Shown here one piece after another: positions 7,550-16,581 of a DNA stretch of 64,000 nt (positions are counted from its first letter, which is position 1; the number at the start of each line of letters is the position of its first letter). The position numbers and the translations under genes were made by a program. Location of the stretch: contig CAZVPF010000004.1 of assembly GCA_964628195.1 (NCBI GenBank), positions 62,001-126,000 of the forward strand, read 5' to 3'. This DNA is from CAZVPF01 sp964628195 (GTDB lineage Bacteria > Planctomycetota > Phycisphaerae > Sedimentisphaerales > Anaerohalosphaeraceae). The notes under the pieces were generated by a model that saw only the letters and a program-made list of their open reading frames with translations, had not been told where the DNA came from and did no database searches.

Positions 7550-8896
7550 ATGAATTTTTATTTGAATAAGTTTTCACGAATTTTTTGCCTGATAAGCATT
7601 GCAACGGCATTAATAATTATTTTGCCCGGCTGCGTGAGTAAAGATGAACCGGAGAAACCTGCAGGCGCCCGGTCGGGGCAACAGCGGTCAGCAGGTTCAC
7701 AAGAGTCGGGCGGAGAGCCTGCGATAGAGCCGGATAAAGTGGAAACAGGGGATATCAAGCCGAGGCCCGCATTTTCTGACAAACCTATTGCTGATTATCA
7801 GGGCCGACTTCTTGACACCGCTTATGAGATAGCTTCCGGGATACCAACAGACCCACATATAAAAAACAGGTCCCGGATTCAGGAGCATGTTTTCGACACC
7901 TGCCTGGAGCTTGATCAGCCGGTTAGGGCGGTGAATTTCAGTGACGGGATCGGGAACTGGCGGAGGGGTCTTTGTTATGCCAAGGCCGCAAACTATTTAG
8001 TAAAAGAAGGTTATGGTTATGAGGATGTTAAAAAAGGCCTGGACCTTGCAGAGAGGATCGCAAGGATGGACCACAACAGGCAATGGCGGAACGATGCTAT
8101 AAAAATTGAAATCGCATCTGTTTACCGCCACCTGGACATGACCGAAAAGGCTACGGTTTTTGAAAAAGAATTAGGAAGTGAAGAAGCAGGCAAAGCCGAA
8201 CAGGCAAAAGCGAAAACAATGGCGAAAGACAGCTTCGACGAGATGTTAGTAAGGCTTGAGGCTCTTATCGGTATGGGCGATTTTGAGACGACAAAAAATT
8301 GCCTTTTCGCTTATGCGAGGATGTTTGAACGTTTTTACGAGACGCCGGAACGGCGGGAGCTTATAGAAGAAAAGATTAAAACAGCATGGGAGACTATTCC
8401 CATTTTTATACGTTTCGACGTAATTAAAGACCTTATAGAGCATGCTTTAGATAACAACGATAATGTAAATGCCCTTAGATTAACAGAAGAGGCGCAGGCT
8501 TTTCTTGATGACAATCCGTGGCGTGCGGAGGATTTTGTTCCGCGTGTCGCAGAGCTTTCAAAGCTTCGTTTCAGGGCGGGTGACGTTGAAAAGGCCAAGG
8601 CCAAACTTGACGATGCCTGGGTTTCCTACGAATCGCAAGCCCCGGATATTAGAAGGGACTTTGTAAGAGCGGGCATGATTATTCCTCTTGCGGAAGCTTA
8701 TATGGCAGCAGGGGACAAAGGTTATGCTCTTGATATATATAAAAGGTCAATTGAAGAGATAGATAAAAATCCGAATATCAGGCCTCGAAACGAGATAGTA
8801 TCGTTTATTTGCTGTTCAATGGCGGTTAATGAGATAGAACCTGACGAAGATCTGTGGGGGCGGATCCAAGAGTTTAATAAGGAACCTGCCCAGTAA
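7550..8896 (+). CDS. Helical-repeat (TPR-like) lipoprotein coupled to the TonB receptor
   Basis: A 448-residue predicted lipoprotein of unknown role. A signal peptide ends in the lipobox LPGC, with Cys28 the lipidated residue. A Pro/Glu/Gln-rich linker follows to about residue 70, then about 370 residues of amphipathic helices, with TPR-like pairs such as those around LRLTEEAQAF and KFRAGDVEKAKAKLDDAW-type segments. Its stop codon overlaps the start of the TonB-dependent receptor by one base (TAATG), so the two are translationally coupled and probably act together at the outer membrane. Operator C lies upstream. The pairing resembles other receptor-lipoprotein pairs, but I do not recognise this lipoprotein family. 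Confidence 0.65.
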   Translation: MNFYLNKFSRIFCLISIATALIIILPGCVSKDEPEKPAGARSGQQRSAGSQESGGEPAIEPDKVETGDIKPRPAFSDKPIADYQGRLLDTAYEIASGIPTDPHIKNRSRIQEHVFDTCLELDQPVRAVNFSDGIGNWRRGLCYAKAANYLVKEGYGYEDVKKGLDLAERIARMDHNRQWRNDAIKIEIASVYRHLDMTEKATVFEKELGSEEAGKAEQAKAKTMAKDSFDEMLVRLEALIGMGDFETTKNCLFAYARMFERFYETPERRELIEEKIKTAWETIPIFIRFDVIKDLIEHALDNNDNVNALRLTEEAQAFLDDNPWRAEDFVPRVAELSKLRFRAGDVEKAKAKLDDAWVSYESQAPDIRRDFVRAGMIIPLAEAYMAAGDKGYALDIYKRSIEEIDKNPNIRPRNEIVSFICCSMAVNEIEPDEDLWGRIQEFNKEPAQ

Positions 8897-11800
8897 TGAC
8901 AACATTTCGATATTTTGAATGGATTCTATTCCTGTCGACGCTTCTTATGGCGGCGGTACCGGTCCGGGCCGAGCAGTCGGGAGGTATACGAGGAACTATT
9001 TATGACAAGGACTTCGATGCCCCGCTTGGCGCAGCTCAGGTGATGATCGCGGAGACCGGTGAAACTGCGACAACTTCGGGGGAGGGTAATTACTCTTTTA
9101 CTGTGGAGCCGGGCAACTATACGCTCGTGTTCTCTAAAGAGGGTTATACGAGGCAGGTTGCGGCTGATGTTGTGGTCTCGCCGGGTCAGATGACGGAGGT
9201 TGACGCTTCGCTTGCGGGTGAATTCGTTGAGATGGAGGAGTTTATCGTTCAGGATATCCAGATAGGGACGGGTACGGAGGCTGCTCTTCTTGAGCTTCGC
9301 CTTGAGAGCCCTGCTCTTATGGACTCTGTGAGCTCGGAGCTTATGAGCCAGGCGGGTGCGAGCGACGCGGCAAGCGCTCTTCGACTTGTTGCCGGAGCGA
9401 CGGTTCAGGAAGGTAAATACGCAACGGTACGGGGTTTGCCGGACAGGTATGTAAACTCACAGATGAATGCTGTTCGTCTGCCTACAGCTGATATTGACAA
9501 GCGAGCCGTTGAACTTGACCAGTTTCCTGCTTCCGTGATAGAGAGCATACAGGTTACAAAGACATTCACGCCGGATCAGCAGGGAGACGCGTCGGGCGGT
9601 GCGGTCAACGTTGTGCTAAAAGGCATTCCGGAAGAATCTTTCATAAAGGTCAGCAGCAGTATGAGCTGGAACAAGAATGTTACCGACGCAAAGGAGAATT
9701 TTCTTACTTATAAAGGTGCGGGGCTTGATTATTGGGCAAGTTCAGACGGTATTTCTCCACAATACGATAAGATCGGCATGGCGTGGGACGGTGCCCTTGG
9801 AGTGACAACCGATGACCCGGGAAACGATTATAAATGGTCCGTAGCACTGGGGGGCAAGAAAGAATTTGAGGATTTCAAGCTTGGTGGTTTTGCAAGTATT
9901 TTTTACGAAAGAGACAGTTCCTATTATGGGGATAAAATTGACGATAAATATATCGTTGACAATGTAGAGATTTCCGGTGATGCGCCTTACCGAATGACCC
10001 CGAGTGTCGGTTCGCGTCCGGTTTTTGAAGAGGACATGGATCCATTTGAAACTTCACTTTTCGATGTAAAACAGGGAAGTCAATCGGTTAAGTGGGGCGG
10101 TTTAGGTATCGTTGGATTTGAGACAGAATACCACCAACTTAAATTACTGTATATGTTTACAAGAGATGCGGAATCTACGGCTACGCTTGCGGAAGACACG
10201 AGGGGAAGGGAATCTCTTTACAAGTATTGGCCTGACCAGTTTCCCGCAGACTATGACGGGATCAGCTTCCGCGACAGCATATTCAGTTACCCGGAAGGTC
10301 ACGGTGGTATAGCGCCGCCGACGAGAAACCAAACTCTTGAATACACCGAACGAAGGACCGAGACGTTGCAGTTTTCGGGAAAGCATACGCTTTTTGATGA
10401 AATAGACATTGGGATTGAAAACTTTTTTATGCTGCTTCCGCCCGAACTTGACTGGACCTACGCGGTCAGTTCGGCGACATTTAATCAACCCGACAAAAGG
10501 CAGTTATCGGTTATCTGGAACGCTCATCCGGATATTTCGCCTCATTACCCGGGTTTATACGAAAAACCGCCATTAACTTCCGGAACACTCGGTAATATAC
10601 AGCGGATATGGAAGTATATCGAAGAAGAAAGCGAGCAATATTTTATCAATGTCAAGTTTCCGTTTGAGCAGTGGAGCGGTGACAGGGGTTATTTAAAGCT
10701 TGGCGTGTTCAACGATGAAGTTAACCGCATTTATAACCAGGACACTTATACTAATCTGAATGACGTGGGTAATTTGCTTGGTGGAATGGAGTGGGATGAT
10801 TACTGGAGTGAGATTCTGGCCACGGATGAAAACCGTCATATCGATGAAGCCCTGATTGACGTTGACTACACGGGTGACCAGAAGATAGAGGCGTGGTATT
10901 ACATGCTGGACGTTCCTCTGACTTCTTATTTCAACGTAATAGGCGGTGTTCGTTATGAATCGACCAATCTTAATATTGTAAATTACCCCGATGAGGGCGG
11001 GGTTGCACTATGGTATAATCCAGAATCTTACGGTATGGTCCTTCTGCAGGAAAAGGAAGCAGACGTAGATTTTAAGCAGGACGATATTCTGCCTTCGATA
11101 GGGTTTAATTTTCAACCATACGAACAACTGATATTTCGCGGTACATACAGTGAAACAGTTGCCCGGCAGACCTTTAAGGAACTGACACCTATTCAGCAGT
11201 CGGAATACGTGGGTGCCGATGTTTTTGTAGGTAACCCATTTTTAAAGATGAGCTCCCTGAAAAATTACGACCTGCGTCTTGACTGGACACCTTATGAGGG
11301 CGGTCTTATTTCAGGTTCGTATTTTTATAAGGACATCAGAGATGTAATAGAATATGTCCAGGTCAATGGAACTAATGATGTTTACACGAGGCCTGACAAC
11401 TATCCCACGGGCGAGATAACGGGTTATGAATTTGAGATACGCCAAAGACTCGGCAGATTTGTGGAGATGCTTGAGGGTCTTTCTGTGGGAGCCAATGCGA
11501 CTTTTATTGATTCTGAGGTTATACTTCCCAAAGATGAGGCAGATGCACTTGCAGACCTTGGAGTTGCCGAACCGAAACGCGATATGACCAATGCGCCGGA
11601 ATATCTTTATAATTTGTATGCGACATACAAAATTCCGCGCAGCGGGACGGAGTTAGCGGTATTTTACACAGTCCGTGGTGATACGTTGACCGCAGGTGCT
11701 GCGCGCATTGGAAGCGGTGCAACGGGTCAATATACTCCCAGTATTTATGAAAAAGAGTATGGGACACTTAACATGAGTGTTTCGCAGGAGTTATGGGACA

Positions 11801-11949
11801 ACTGGAAGTTCAAGTTTTCTGCGAAGAACCTGCTTGACCCAGCGATTGAGACGGTTTACCGCTCGAGATATATTGAGGGCGGGGAACACCACAAAACCTC
11901 CTATAGAAAAGGTATGGAGTTCTCGATCAGTCTTAGCTGTACATTTTAG
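8896..11949 (+). CDS. TonB-dependent outer-membrane receptor with N-terminal carboxypeptidase-regulatory-like domain
   Basis: A 1017-residue outer-membrane transporter for active uptake. A signal peptide covers residues 1-25 (cleavage after VRAE or nearby). A carboxypeptidase-regulatory-like beta-sandwich spans about 29-112 (GIRGTIYDKDFDAPLGAAQV onward). A TonB-box-like segment EMEEFIV is near 115-121. The plug domain covers about 135-240 and includes VRGLPDRYVNSQ and the DQQGDASGGAVNVVLKG motif. The rest is a 22-strand beta-barrel ending in the terminal aromatic SLSCTF. Substrate is unknown. It is translationally coupled to the upstream lipoprotein. The energising TtpC-type TonB operon lies 370 bases downstream with the same operator motif, so the two are probably partners. 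Confidence 0.9.
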   Translation: MTTFRYFEWILFLSTLLMAAVPVRAEQSGGIRGTIYDKDFDAPLGAAQVMIAETGETATTSGEGNYSFTVEPGNYTLVFSKEGYTRQVAADVVVSPGQMTEVDASLAGEFVEMEEFIVQDIQIGTGTEAALLELRLESPALMDSVSSELMSQAGASDAASALRLVAGATVQEGKYATVRGLPDRYVNSQMNAVRLPTADIDKRAVELDQFPASVIESIQVTKTFTPDQQGDASGGAVNVVLKGIPEESFIKVSSSMSWNKNVTDAKENFLTYKGAGLDYWASSDGISPQYDKIGMAWDGALGVTTDDPGNDYKWSVALGGKKEFEDFKLGGFASIFYERDSSYYGDKIDDKYIVDNVEISGDAPYRMTPSVGSRPVFEEDMDPFETSLFDVKQGSQSVKWGGLGIVGFETEYHQLKLLYMFTRDAESTATLAEDTRGRESLYKYWPDQFPADYDGISFRDSIFSYPEGHGGIAPPTRNQTLEYTERRTETLQFSGKHTLFDEIDIGIENFFMLLPPELDWTYAVSSATFNQPDKRQLSVIWNAHPDISPHYPGLYEKPPLTSGTLGNIQRIWKYIEEESEQYFINVKFPFEQWSGDRGYLKLGVFNDEVNRIYNQDTYTNLNDVGNLLGGMEWDDYWSEILATDENRHIDEALIDVDYTGDQKIEAWYYMLDVPLTSYFNVIGGVRYESTNLNIVNYPDEGGVALWYNPESYGMVLLQEKEADVDFKQDDILPSIGFNFQPYEQLIFRGTYSETVARQTFKELTPIQQSEYVGADVFVGNPFLKMSSLKNYDLRLDWTPYEGGLISGSYFYKDIRDVIEYVQVNGTNDVYTRPDNYPTGEITGYEFEIRQRLGRFVEMLEGLSVGANATFIDSEVILPKDEADALADLGVAEPKRDMTNAPEYLYNLYATYKIPRSGTELAVFYTVRGDTLTAGAARIGSGATGQYTPSIYEKEYGTLNMSVSQELWDNWKFKFSAKNLLDPAIETVYRSRYIEGGEHHKTSYRKGMEFSISLSCTF

Positions 11950-11957
11950 TTTGTGTT

Positions 11958-11988
11958 CTAACAAAATCCTAACAAAACAAAATATAAT
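11958..11988 (+). promoter_or_regulatory. Direct-repeat operator D with consensus -10: activator-dependent promoter
   Basis: CTAACA at 11958-11963 and 11969-11974 (period 11), then eight bases, then a perfect -10 TATAAT at 11983-11988. There is no -35 hexamer; the repeats occupy that position. This matches the classic layout of PhoB-activated promoters and would start transcription near 11995, upstream of the TonB energiser operon at 12318. Confidence 0.6.
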
Positions 11989-12004
11989 TAATGGTTTATA
12001 CTTA

Positions 12005-12178
12005 AGGGAACCTCTAAAAATTCATTTTGGCGGTCATGTGAATCTTTTTGATTCTGAACTGCGTCAGGAAAAAGCCGCCTTAGCTTCAACTAAGGCTGAT
12101 TTTCCTTTCTTGTCAGAATACAAAAATCTTCTACCTGCCGCACAAAAGCAATTATTAGAGCTACCCTTAAATGTTTAG
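12005..12178. mobile_element. Possible remnant of a mobile element carrying a large imperfect palindrome
   Basis: The stretch begins with GGGAACCTCTAAAAATTC, which resembles terminal repeats of some insertion sequences. It contains a roughly 70-base imperfect palindrome (arms about 12049-12083 and 12090-12120). The core is a 7-bp perfect stem 12077-12083 with 12090-12096, and an outer GGAAAA/TTTTCC pairing joins 12067-12072 to 12100-12105. No transposase is present. It sits between promoter D and the operon it should drive. The hairpin could also act as a terminator for the receptor gene. The identification as an element end is tentative. Confidence 0.3.
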
Positions 12179-12256
12179 TATTCGCTTTTTCAACAAAATG
12201 GTCGGCCGGGCAGCAGCGGGGAAGCTCATATTTACGGCTGTGTTATTTCGCAAGAA

Positions 12257-12285
12257 TTGATCGTTATGATATAAGTTTATATTAA
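12257..12285 (+). promoter_or_regulatory. Weak candidate sigma-70 promoter proximal to the TonB operon
   Basis: TTGATC (12257-12262), 17 bases, TATTAA (12280-12285). Each hexamer matches consensus at four of six positions. It could give basal expression of the operon at 12318 independently of operator D. Confidence 0.35.
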
Positions 12286-12317
12286 CAAATAACTTAAGAG
12301 AGTAAAGGTTATAAGAA

Positions 12318-13160
12318 ATGAAAACTTGCACGAGAAGTCAAAAAGGCAATTATCGCGAGCGGGCCTGGGGTATGGCGGGGTACCGGCTGGCGACATGGTC
12401 GGTTCTGTTTATTTGCATGGCGACATGCAGTTTTTCGACGAGGCTTCTGGCTGAGGATGATATGGGCCAGAAGATAGAAAATACCCGCACCATCATTGAG
12501 AAATGGGTGGAGACGCAGCGGATTATTTCGCAGGAGAAGAAAGATTTCGAGATTGCCAAGGAAATGCTGAATGAGCGTATTGAGCTTGTGGAGCGGGAGA
12601 TCGAATCGCTGAAGGGCAAAATCGGCGAAGCGGAGGAAAATATCGCCGAGGCGGATAAGAAGCGTGCGGAGATGCTTGACGAGAACGAAAAGCTGAAGGA
12701 GGCTTCAAGCTCGCTTAACGATGTGCTTGCTACGCTTGAGGGTCGGACAAAGGAGCTTCTTGCGTCTTTGCCGGAGCCGATCAAGAACCGAGTAAAGCCG
12801 CTTAGTCAGCGTTTGCCGGAGGAGCCTGAAAAGACGGAGCTTTCAACATCGGAGCGGTTCCAGAATGTAGTTGGTATACTTAACGAAGTTGACAAGTTCA
12901 ACCAGGAGATATCTGTAACCAGCGAGGTTCGCACGCTTGAGGACGGAAGTTCGGTTGAGGTGGCATCGCTTTATGTCGGGTTGGGCCAGGCTTATTACGC
13001 GAGCGCCAACGGTGAAGTGGCGGGGCTCGGGCTTGCCGCGCCGGGCGAGTGGGACTGGCAGTCGGCGAACGAGGCTGCTGAGCAGATCAGCAAAGCGATA
13101 TCAATATTGAAAAATGAAAGCGTGGCATCTTTCGTGCAGTTGCCGGTTCAGGTTAAATAG
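12318..13160 (+). CDS. DUF3450-family periplasmic coiled-coil protein of a TonB system
   Basis: A 280-residue protein with an N-terminal signal or anchor (hydrophobic stretch about 25-45). A long coiled coil follows from about 50 to 150 (QEKKDFEIAKEMLNERIELV onward). A compact C-terminal domain includes EVASLYVGLGQAYYASANGE and GEWDWQSAN. This layout is DUF3450. In marine bacteria DUF3450 genes open operons for a TonB complex with a TtpC-type component, and the gene order here is the same. The protein probably works in the periplasm with the next gene product. It is the first gene of a six-gene operon (12318-18030), with only 18 bases to the next start. Confidence 0.75.
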   Translation: MKTCTRSQKGNYRERAWGMAGYRLATWSVLFICMATCSFSTRLLAEDDMGQKIENTRTIIEKWVETQRIISQEKKDFEIAKEMLNERIELVEREIESLKGKIGEAEENIAEADKKRAEMLDENEKLKEASSSLNDVLATLEGRTKELLASLPEPIKNRVKPLSQRLPEEPEKTELSTSERFQNVVGILNEVDKFNQEISVTSEVRTLEDGSSVEVASLYVGLGQAYYASANGEVAGLGLAAPGEWDWQSANEAAEQISKAISILKNESVASFVQLPVQVK

Positions 13161-13178
13161 ATCGGAGATCAGACCATT

Positions 13179-14723
13179 ATGAAAAAGCAAATATACATTT
13201 ATATTATAGCAGCGATTGCGGGGTTTAGCGCTTTTGCCGCTCAGGAGCAGTCCAACGCCGCGGAGCAGGGCCGGGCAGAAGAACAGGCAGTCCCGCAGGA
13301 GCAAACGAGTTCGCAGCAGGATGCGGTGCAGGTGTACAGTGACTTTGAGAGTGCGTCGAGTTCGGCAAAACGGCAGCTCGAACAGAGCGTTGCCGAACTG
13401 AACAAGCTTCGCGAGAAGATAGCGGCTGAAAAGGTTCCGCTTAGCCGAAAGTTAAGCGACCTTGAATCTCAGCTTATCGATGTTCGGCTCGAATACCAGC
13501 AGGTTTCGCGACTTCTTGACACGCGCACGCTGGACCTGAGCAACCTGCGAAACGAGATAAAGTCCCGCAAGCAGGAGGCGGCTTATCTTTCCAACCTTCT
13601 TGGCGAGTATATACGTAATTTCGAGACCCGGCTGCATATTGCCGAGGTGCAGCGTTACAGCGAACCGCTGGAAGTAGCGAAGCTGGCGATGGAGAACAGC
13701 GGTCTTTCGGAGCAGGAAGTTTACCGCAGGCAGGCTTCGCTGATAGAGGTTTCTCTTGATCGTCTGCATGATGCGCTTGGCGGTACGAGCTTCAAGGGTA
13801 CGGCGGTGGATACGACGGGTCTTGTGAAGCACGGGACATTCGTTATGGTGGGGCCTTCGGCGCTGTTCCAATCGGAGGACGGGGAGATAACGGGCACTGT
13901 TGAGCAGCGGCTGGGCTCGCTGGAACCTGCGGTTATTCCTTTCGGTAACCCGGCGGATACGGCGGCTGCGAAGGAGGTTATATCGGGTTCTGCGGGTATG
14001 CTTCCTCTTGACCCCACGCTTGGAAACGCTCATAAGATCGAGAAGACGAAGGAGACATTACTGGAGCACGTTCAAAAAGGGGGTCCTGTAATGTACCCGA
14101 TATTCGGTCTGGCAGGGGCGGCGCTTCTGGTGGCACTTTATAAATGGCTGTTTCTCAGTCTTATTCGAAAGCCGTCTCAAAAGCAGATCGGCGGGTTACT
14201 TCACGCCCTGGAAAAACATGACAAGAAATCGGCACTGGATAAGACAAAGGCTATCGGCGGGCCGGTCGGAAATATGCTTCGGTCAGGAGTCGAACATCTT
14301 GGCGAACCGCGTGAACTCATAGAAGAGGTTATGTACGAAAAGGTGCTTTCAACAAAGCTCAAGGTTCAGCGTTTTCTGCCTTTTGTCGCGATCAGCGCGG
14401 CGGCGGCGCCTCTGCTGGGTCTTCTTGGGACGGTTACGGGTATTATCAACACTTTCAAGCTTATTACCGTATTCGGTTCGGGTGATGTAAAAATGCTTTC
14501 GGGCGGTATTTCGGAGGCTCTTATTACGACGAAATTCGGTCTTATAGTCGCTATTCCATCGCTGCTGCTTCACGCTTTTCTTTCGCGCAAGGCAAAGAGC
14601 ATAATCGACCAGATGGAAAAAGCGGCGGTTGCTTTTGTCAACCAGATCACAAAGACACCTTATAACGAAAACGAGACTCCCGGTTCAGAGGAGGTGGTTT
14701 TAAGTGGAAATAAAGATAGCTGA
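13179..14723 (+). CDS. TtpC-like large ExbB/TolQ-family proton-channel protein
   Basis: A 514-residue protein. It has a signal peptide (to about residue 20), a Gln/Glu-rich segment, and a coiled coil at about 55-140. A periplasmic domain is followed from about 300 by the membrane region of the MotA/TolQ/ExbB family (GGPVMYPIFGLAGAALLVAL; then FVAISAAAAPLLGLLGTVTG, the pore helix signature). The long periplasmic extension before the ExbB domain is the mark of TtpC proteins, which are needed for TonB2-type systems in Vibrio. The gene overlaps the next one by 20 bases. It probably acts with the DUF3450 protein and ExbB to couple proton flow to TonB. Confidence 0.8.
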   Translation: MKKQIYIYIIAAIAGFSAFAAQEQSNAAEQGRAEEQAVPQEQTSSQQDAVQVYSDFESASSSAKRQLEQSVAELNKLREKIAAEKVPLSRKLSDLESQLIDVRLEYQQVSRLLDTRTLDLSNLRNEIKSRKQEAAYLSNLLGEYIRNFETRLHIAEVQRYSEPLEVAKLAMENSGLSEQEVYRRQASLIEVSLDRLHDALGGTSFKGTAVDTTGLVKHGTFVMVGPSALFQSEDGEITGTVEQRLGSLEPAVIPFGNPADTAAAKEVISGSAGMLPLDPTLGNAHKIEKTKETLLEHVQKGGPVMYPIFGLAGAALLVALYKWLFLSLIRKPSQKQIGGLLHALEKHDKKSALDKTKAIGGPVGNMLRSGVEHLGEPRELIEEVMYEKVLSTKLKVQRFLPFVAISAAAAPLLGLLGTVTGIINTFKLITVFGSGDVKMLSGGISEALITTKFGLIVAIPSLLLHAFLSRKAKSIIDQMEKAAVAFVNQITKTPYNENETPGSEEVVLSGNKDS

Positions 14724-15435
14724 AGAATTTAACGGTTTGTGGGATCAGGCGCTAGCGATATGGCTTTCCGGCGGTTGGGCGATGATAGCTATCGCCGTCA
14801 TCGCGTTTATCATGTTCGGGATAGGCACGCATGTTTTCCTTAAGCTCAGCAGAAAGGGCTTTGACAGGGTAAGCGAAAAGAAGTGGCGCCGGTGGATATA
14901 TCACCCGGAGCAGCGAAGGGGATTTATAGGCAGTTTGCTTGATTATGTGACCGCGGAGGAATCCTTGAAAGCGATGTCCACTCATTTTGAGGAGCTGCAG
15001 ATACAGGAGATAGCTCCGGTGGACCGCGATTTGAAGTTGATGAAAATATGCGTAAGCGCGGCGCCGCTGCTGGGGCTTCTTGGGACGGTTACGGGTATGC
15101 TGACGACGTTCTCGGCTCTTGCGACCGGTGCAGGCGGTGACAAAACAATGGGCATGGTGGCAAGCGGGATATCTGAGGCGTTGATCACGACGGAGACGGG
15201 ATTGGTTATAGCGTTGCCGGGGCTGTTCTTCCAGTACCAGATATCGCGAAAACAGGAGCAGTACAAGACCTTCCTTGCGCATCTTGAGACGGTTTGCACA
15301 CAGAAGATGTACCGGGTATTAAAAGCTAAAAAGACTCAGCAGCAGCATGAGGTTGAAGAAGCAAAGCAGAAGAAAAAAAACGTACCGCAACTTCCCGAGG
15401 TGGATTGGGATTTTGAAGCGGACGCGGTAGCATGA
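14704..15435 (+). CDS. exbB: ExbB-type biopolymer transport protein
   Basis: A 243-residue inner-membrane proton-channel subunit. The GTG start at 14704 lies inside the end of the preceding gene and has a GGAGG about 9 bases upstream. Transmembrane helix 1 covers about 18-38. The paired helices carry the family signature (ICVSAAPLLGLLGTVTGMLT near 118-137, and a second around ETGLVIALPGLFFQYQI). The C-terminal tail is charged. Two ExbB paralogues in tandem (TtpC-like and this one) are characteristic of TonB2-type systems. It would assemble with the ExbD and TonB encoded next. Confidence 0.88.
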   Translation: MEIKIAEEFNGLWDQALAIWLSGGWAMIAIAVIAFIMFGIGTHVFLKLSRKGFDRVSEKKWRRWIYHPEQRRGFIGSLLDYVTAEESLKAMSTHFEELQIQEIAPVDRDLKLMKICVSAAPLLGLLGTVTGMLTTFSALATGAGGDKTMGMVASGISEALITTETGLVIALPGLFFQYQISRKQEQYKTFLAHLETVCTQKMYRVLKAKKTQQQHEVEEAKQKKKNVPQLPEVDWDFEADAVA

Positions 15436-15479
15436 TAACAATTTTGAATTGAAATAATAATTATACTTGAGGTGAAAAA

Positions 15480-15893
15480 ATGGGACGTTTTCGACAAATA
15501 GGGTCGGATGAAGGTAACGAAGCGGGGATTGACATATCGCCGCTGATGGACTGCGTGTTCATTCTTTTGATATTCTTTATCGTAACCACGACTTTTGTTG
15601 AGGAGACCGGCGTTGAGGTTGATAAGCCTCAGGCCGCTTCATCGGTGAGGCTCGAAAAGACGAGCATACTGATCGCCCTTACCGAGAAAGGGGAGGTGGT
15701 TTACGGGGGCAGGGAGATCGGGATAAGCGGTGTTCGTCCGCTGGTCAAGAGGATGCTGCAGAAAGAGGACGTGCCGGTGATAATCCAGGCGGACACTTCT
15801 GCTCAGACGGGTCTTCTTGTAAGGCTCATTGACGAGGCGAAGCTTGCCGGGGCGACAAAGGTCAGTCTTGCATCACGTAAATCAAGCAGCTGA
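15480..15893 (+). CDS. exbD: ExbD-type biopolymer transport protein
   Basis: A 137-residue single-pass inner-membrane protein of the ExbD/TolR family. The transmembrane helix at about 20-42 contains the proton-path aspartate (SPLMDCVFILLIFFIV, with the conserved Asp). A periplasmic domain follows. GAGGTG lies just upstream of the ATG. It is the third energising component after TtpC-like and ExbB proteins, with about 44 bases between ExbB and ExbD. Confidence 0.9.
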   Translation: MGRFRQIGSDEGNEAGIDISPLMDCVFILLIFFIVTTTFVEETGVEVDKPQAASSVRLEKTSILIALTEKGEVVYGGREIGISGVRPLVKRMLQKEDVPVIIQADTSAQTGLLVRLIDEAKLAGATKVSLASRKSSS

Positions 15894-15904
15894 GTGTAAA
15901 TACA

Positions 15905-16579
15905 TTGAAAAAGAGCAAATCATTATATATCAGATTTTTTGGCAGTATAGGGCATCTGTGCCTTGTTGCGGCAGGGGCGGTGGGGCTTACGCTTGCATTT
16001 TTTCTTGTGCTGCCTCTTATGCAGAAACTTGCCGAAACGGATAATACAGACATGATCGTTCAGTCGGTTGACACTGCGAGGCTCGAAGCGCCGGACCCGC
16101 CGCCGGAGCCAGAACCGGAGGAAGAGCCGGAGCCTGAGGAGCAGCCTCCGGAGCTTGCCGACGAGGCGCCGCCGCTCGATCTTTCGCAGTTGGAGCTTGC
16201 GCTTAACCCGGGGTTCAGCGAGGGCTGGATGGGCGGTGATTTCACTGTCAACCTTAATAATGTGGTTTCCGGGAACAAGGAGAACGTTGATGCTCTTTTT
16301 GCCATCGCGGACCTTGACCAGAAGCCGAGAGTTATCTATCAGCCGAGCCCGGTGCTCAGTTCTGCAGTTCGCAAGAAAGCGCCGGGGACGGTTTATATAA
16401 TTTTTATTGTCGACCAGAACGGCAGGGTTCAGCAGCCCAAGATACAGACTTCTTCGGATCCTGTGTTTGAAAAGCCTGCGCTAAACGCTGTTAAGCAATG
16501 GAAGTTTGAGCCGGGCAAGCGAAACGGACAGCCGGTCCGCTTTAAGATGCGTGTGCCGATAACTTTCCCGAAAGGATAA
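15905..16579 (+). CDS. tonB: TonB energy-transducer protein
   Basis: A 224-residue TonB. The start is a TTG at 15905, chosen because it leaves a short positive N-terminus before the transmembrane anchor at about 15-38. A Pro/Glu-rich periplasmic spacer covers about 58-90. The C-terminal TonB domain covers about 150-224 and includes TVYIIFIVDQNGRVQQPKI and ALNAVKQWKFEPGKRNG, the usual receptor-contacting fold. It transmits the proton-motive force to TonB-dependent receptors, most likely the one at 8896. A weak Shine-Dalgarno (TGAGTG) precedes it. It is followed two bases later by the TPR gene. Confidence 0.88.
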   Translation: MKKSKSLYIRFFGSIGHLCLVAAGAVGLTLAFFLVLPLMQKLAETDNTDMIVQSVDTARLEAPDPPPEPEPEEEPEPEEQPPELADEAPPLDLSQLELALNPGFSEGWMGGDFTVNLNNVVSGNKENVDALFAIADLDQKPRVIYQPSPVLSSAVRKKAPGTVYIIFIVDQNGRVQQPKIQTSSDPVFEKPALNAVKQWKFEPGKRNGQPVRFKMRVPITFPKG

Positions 16580-16581
16580 AA

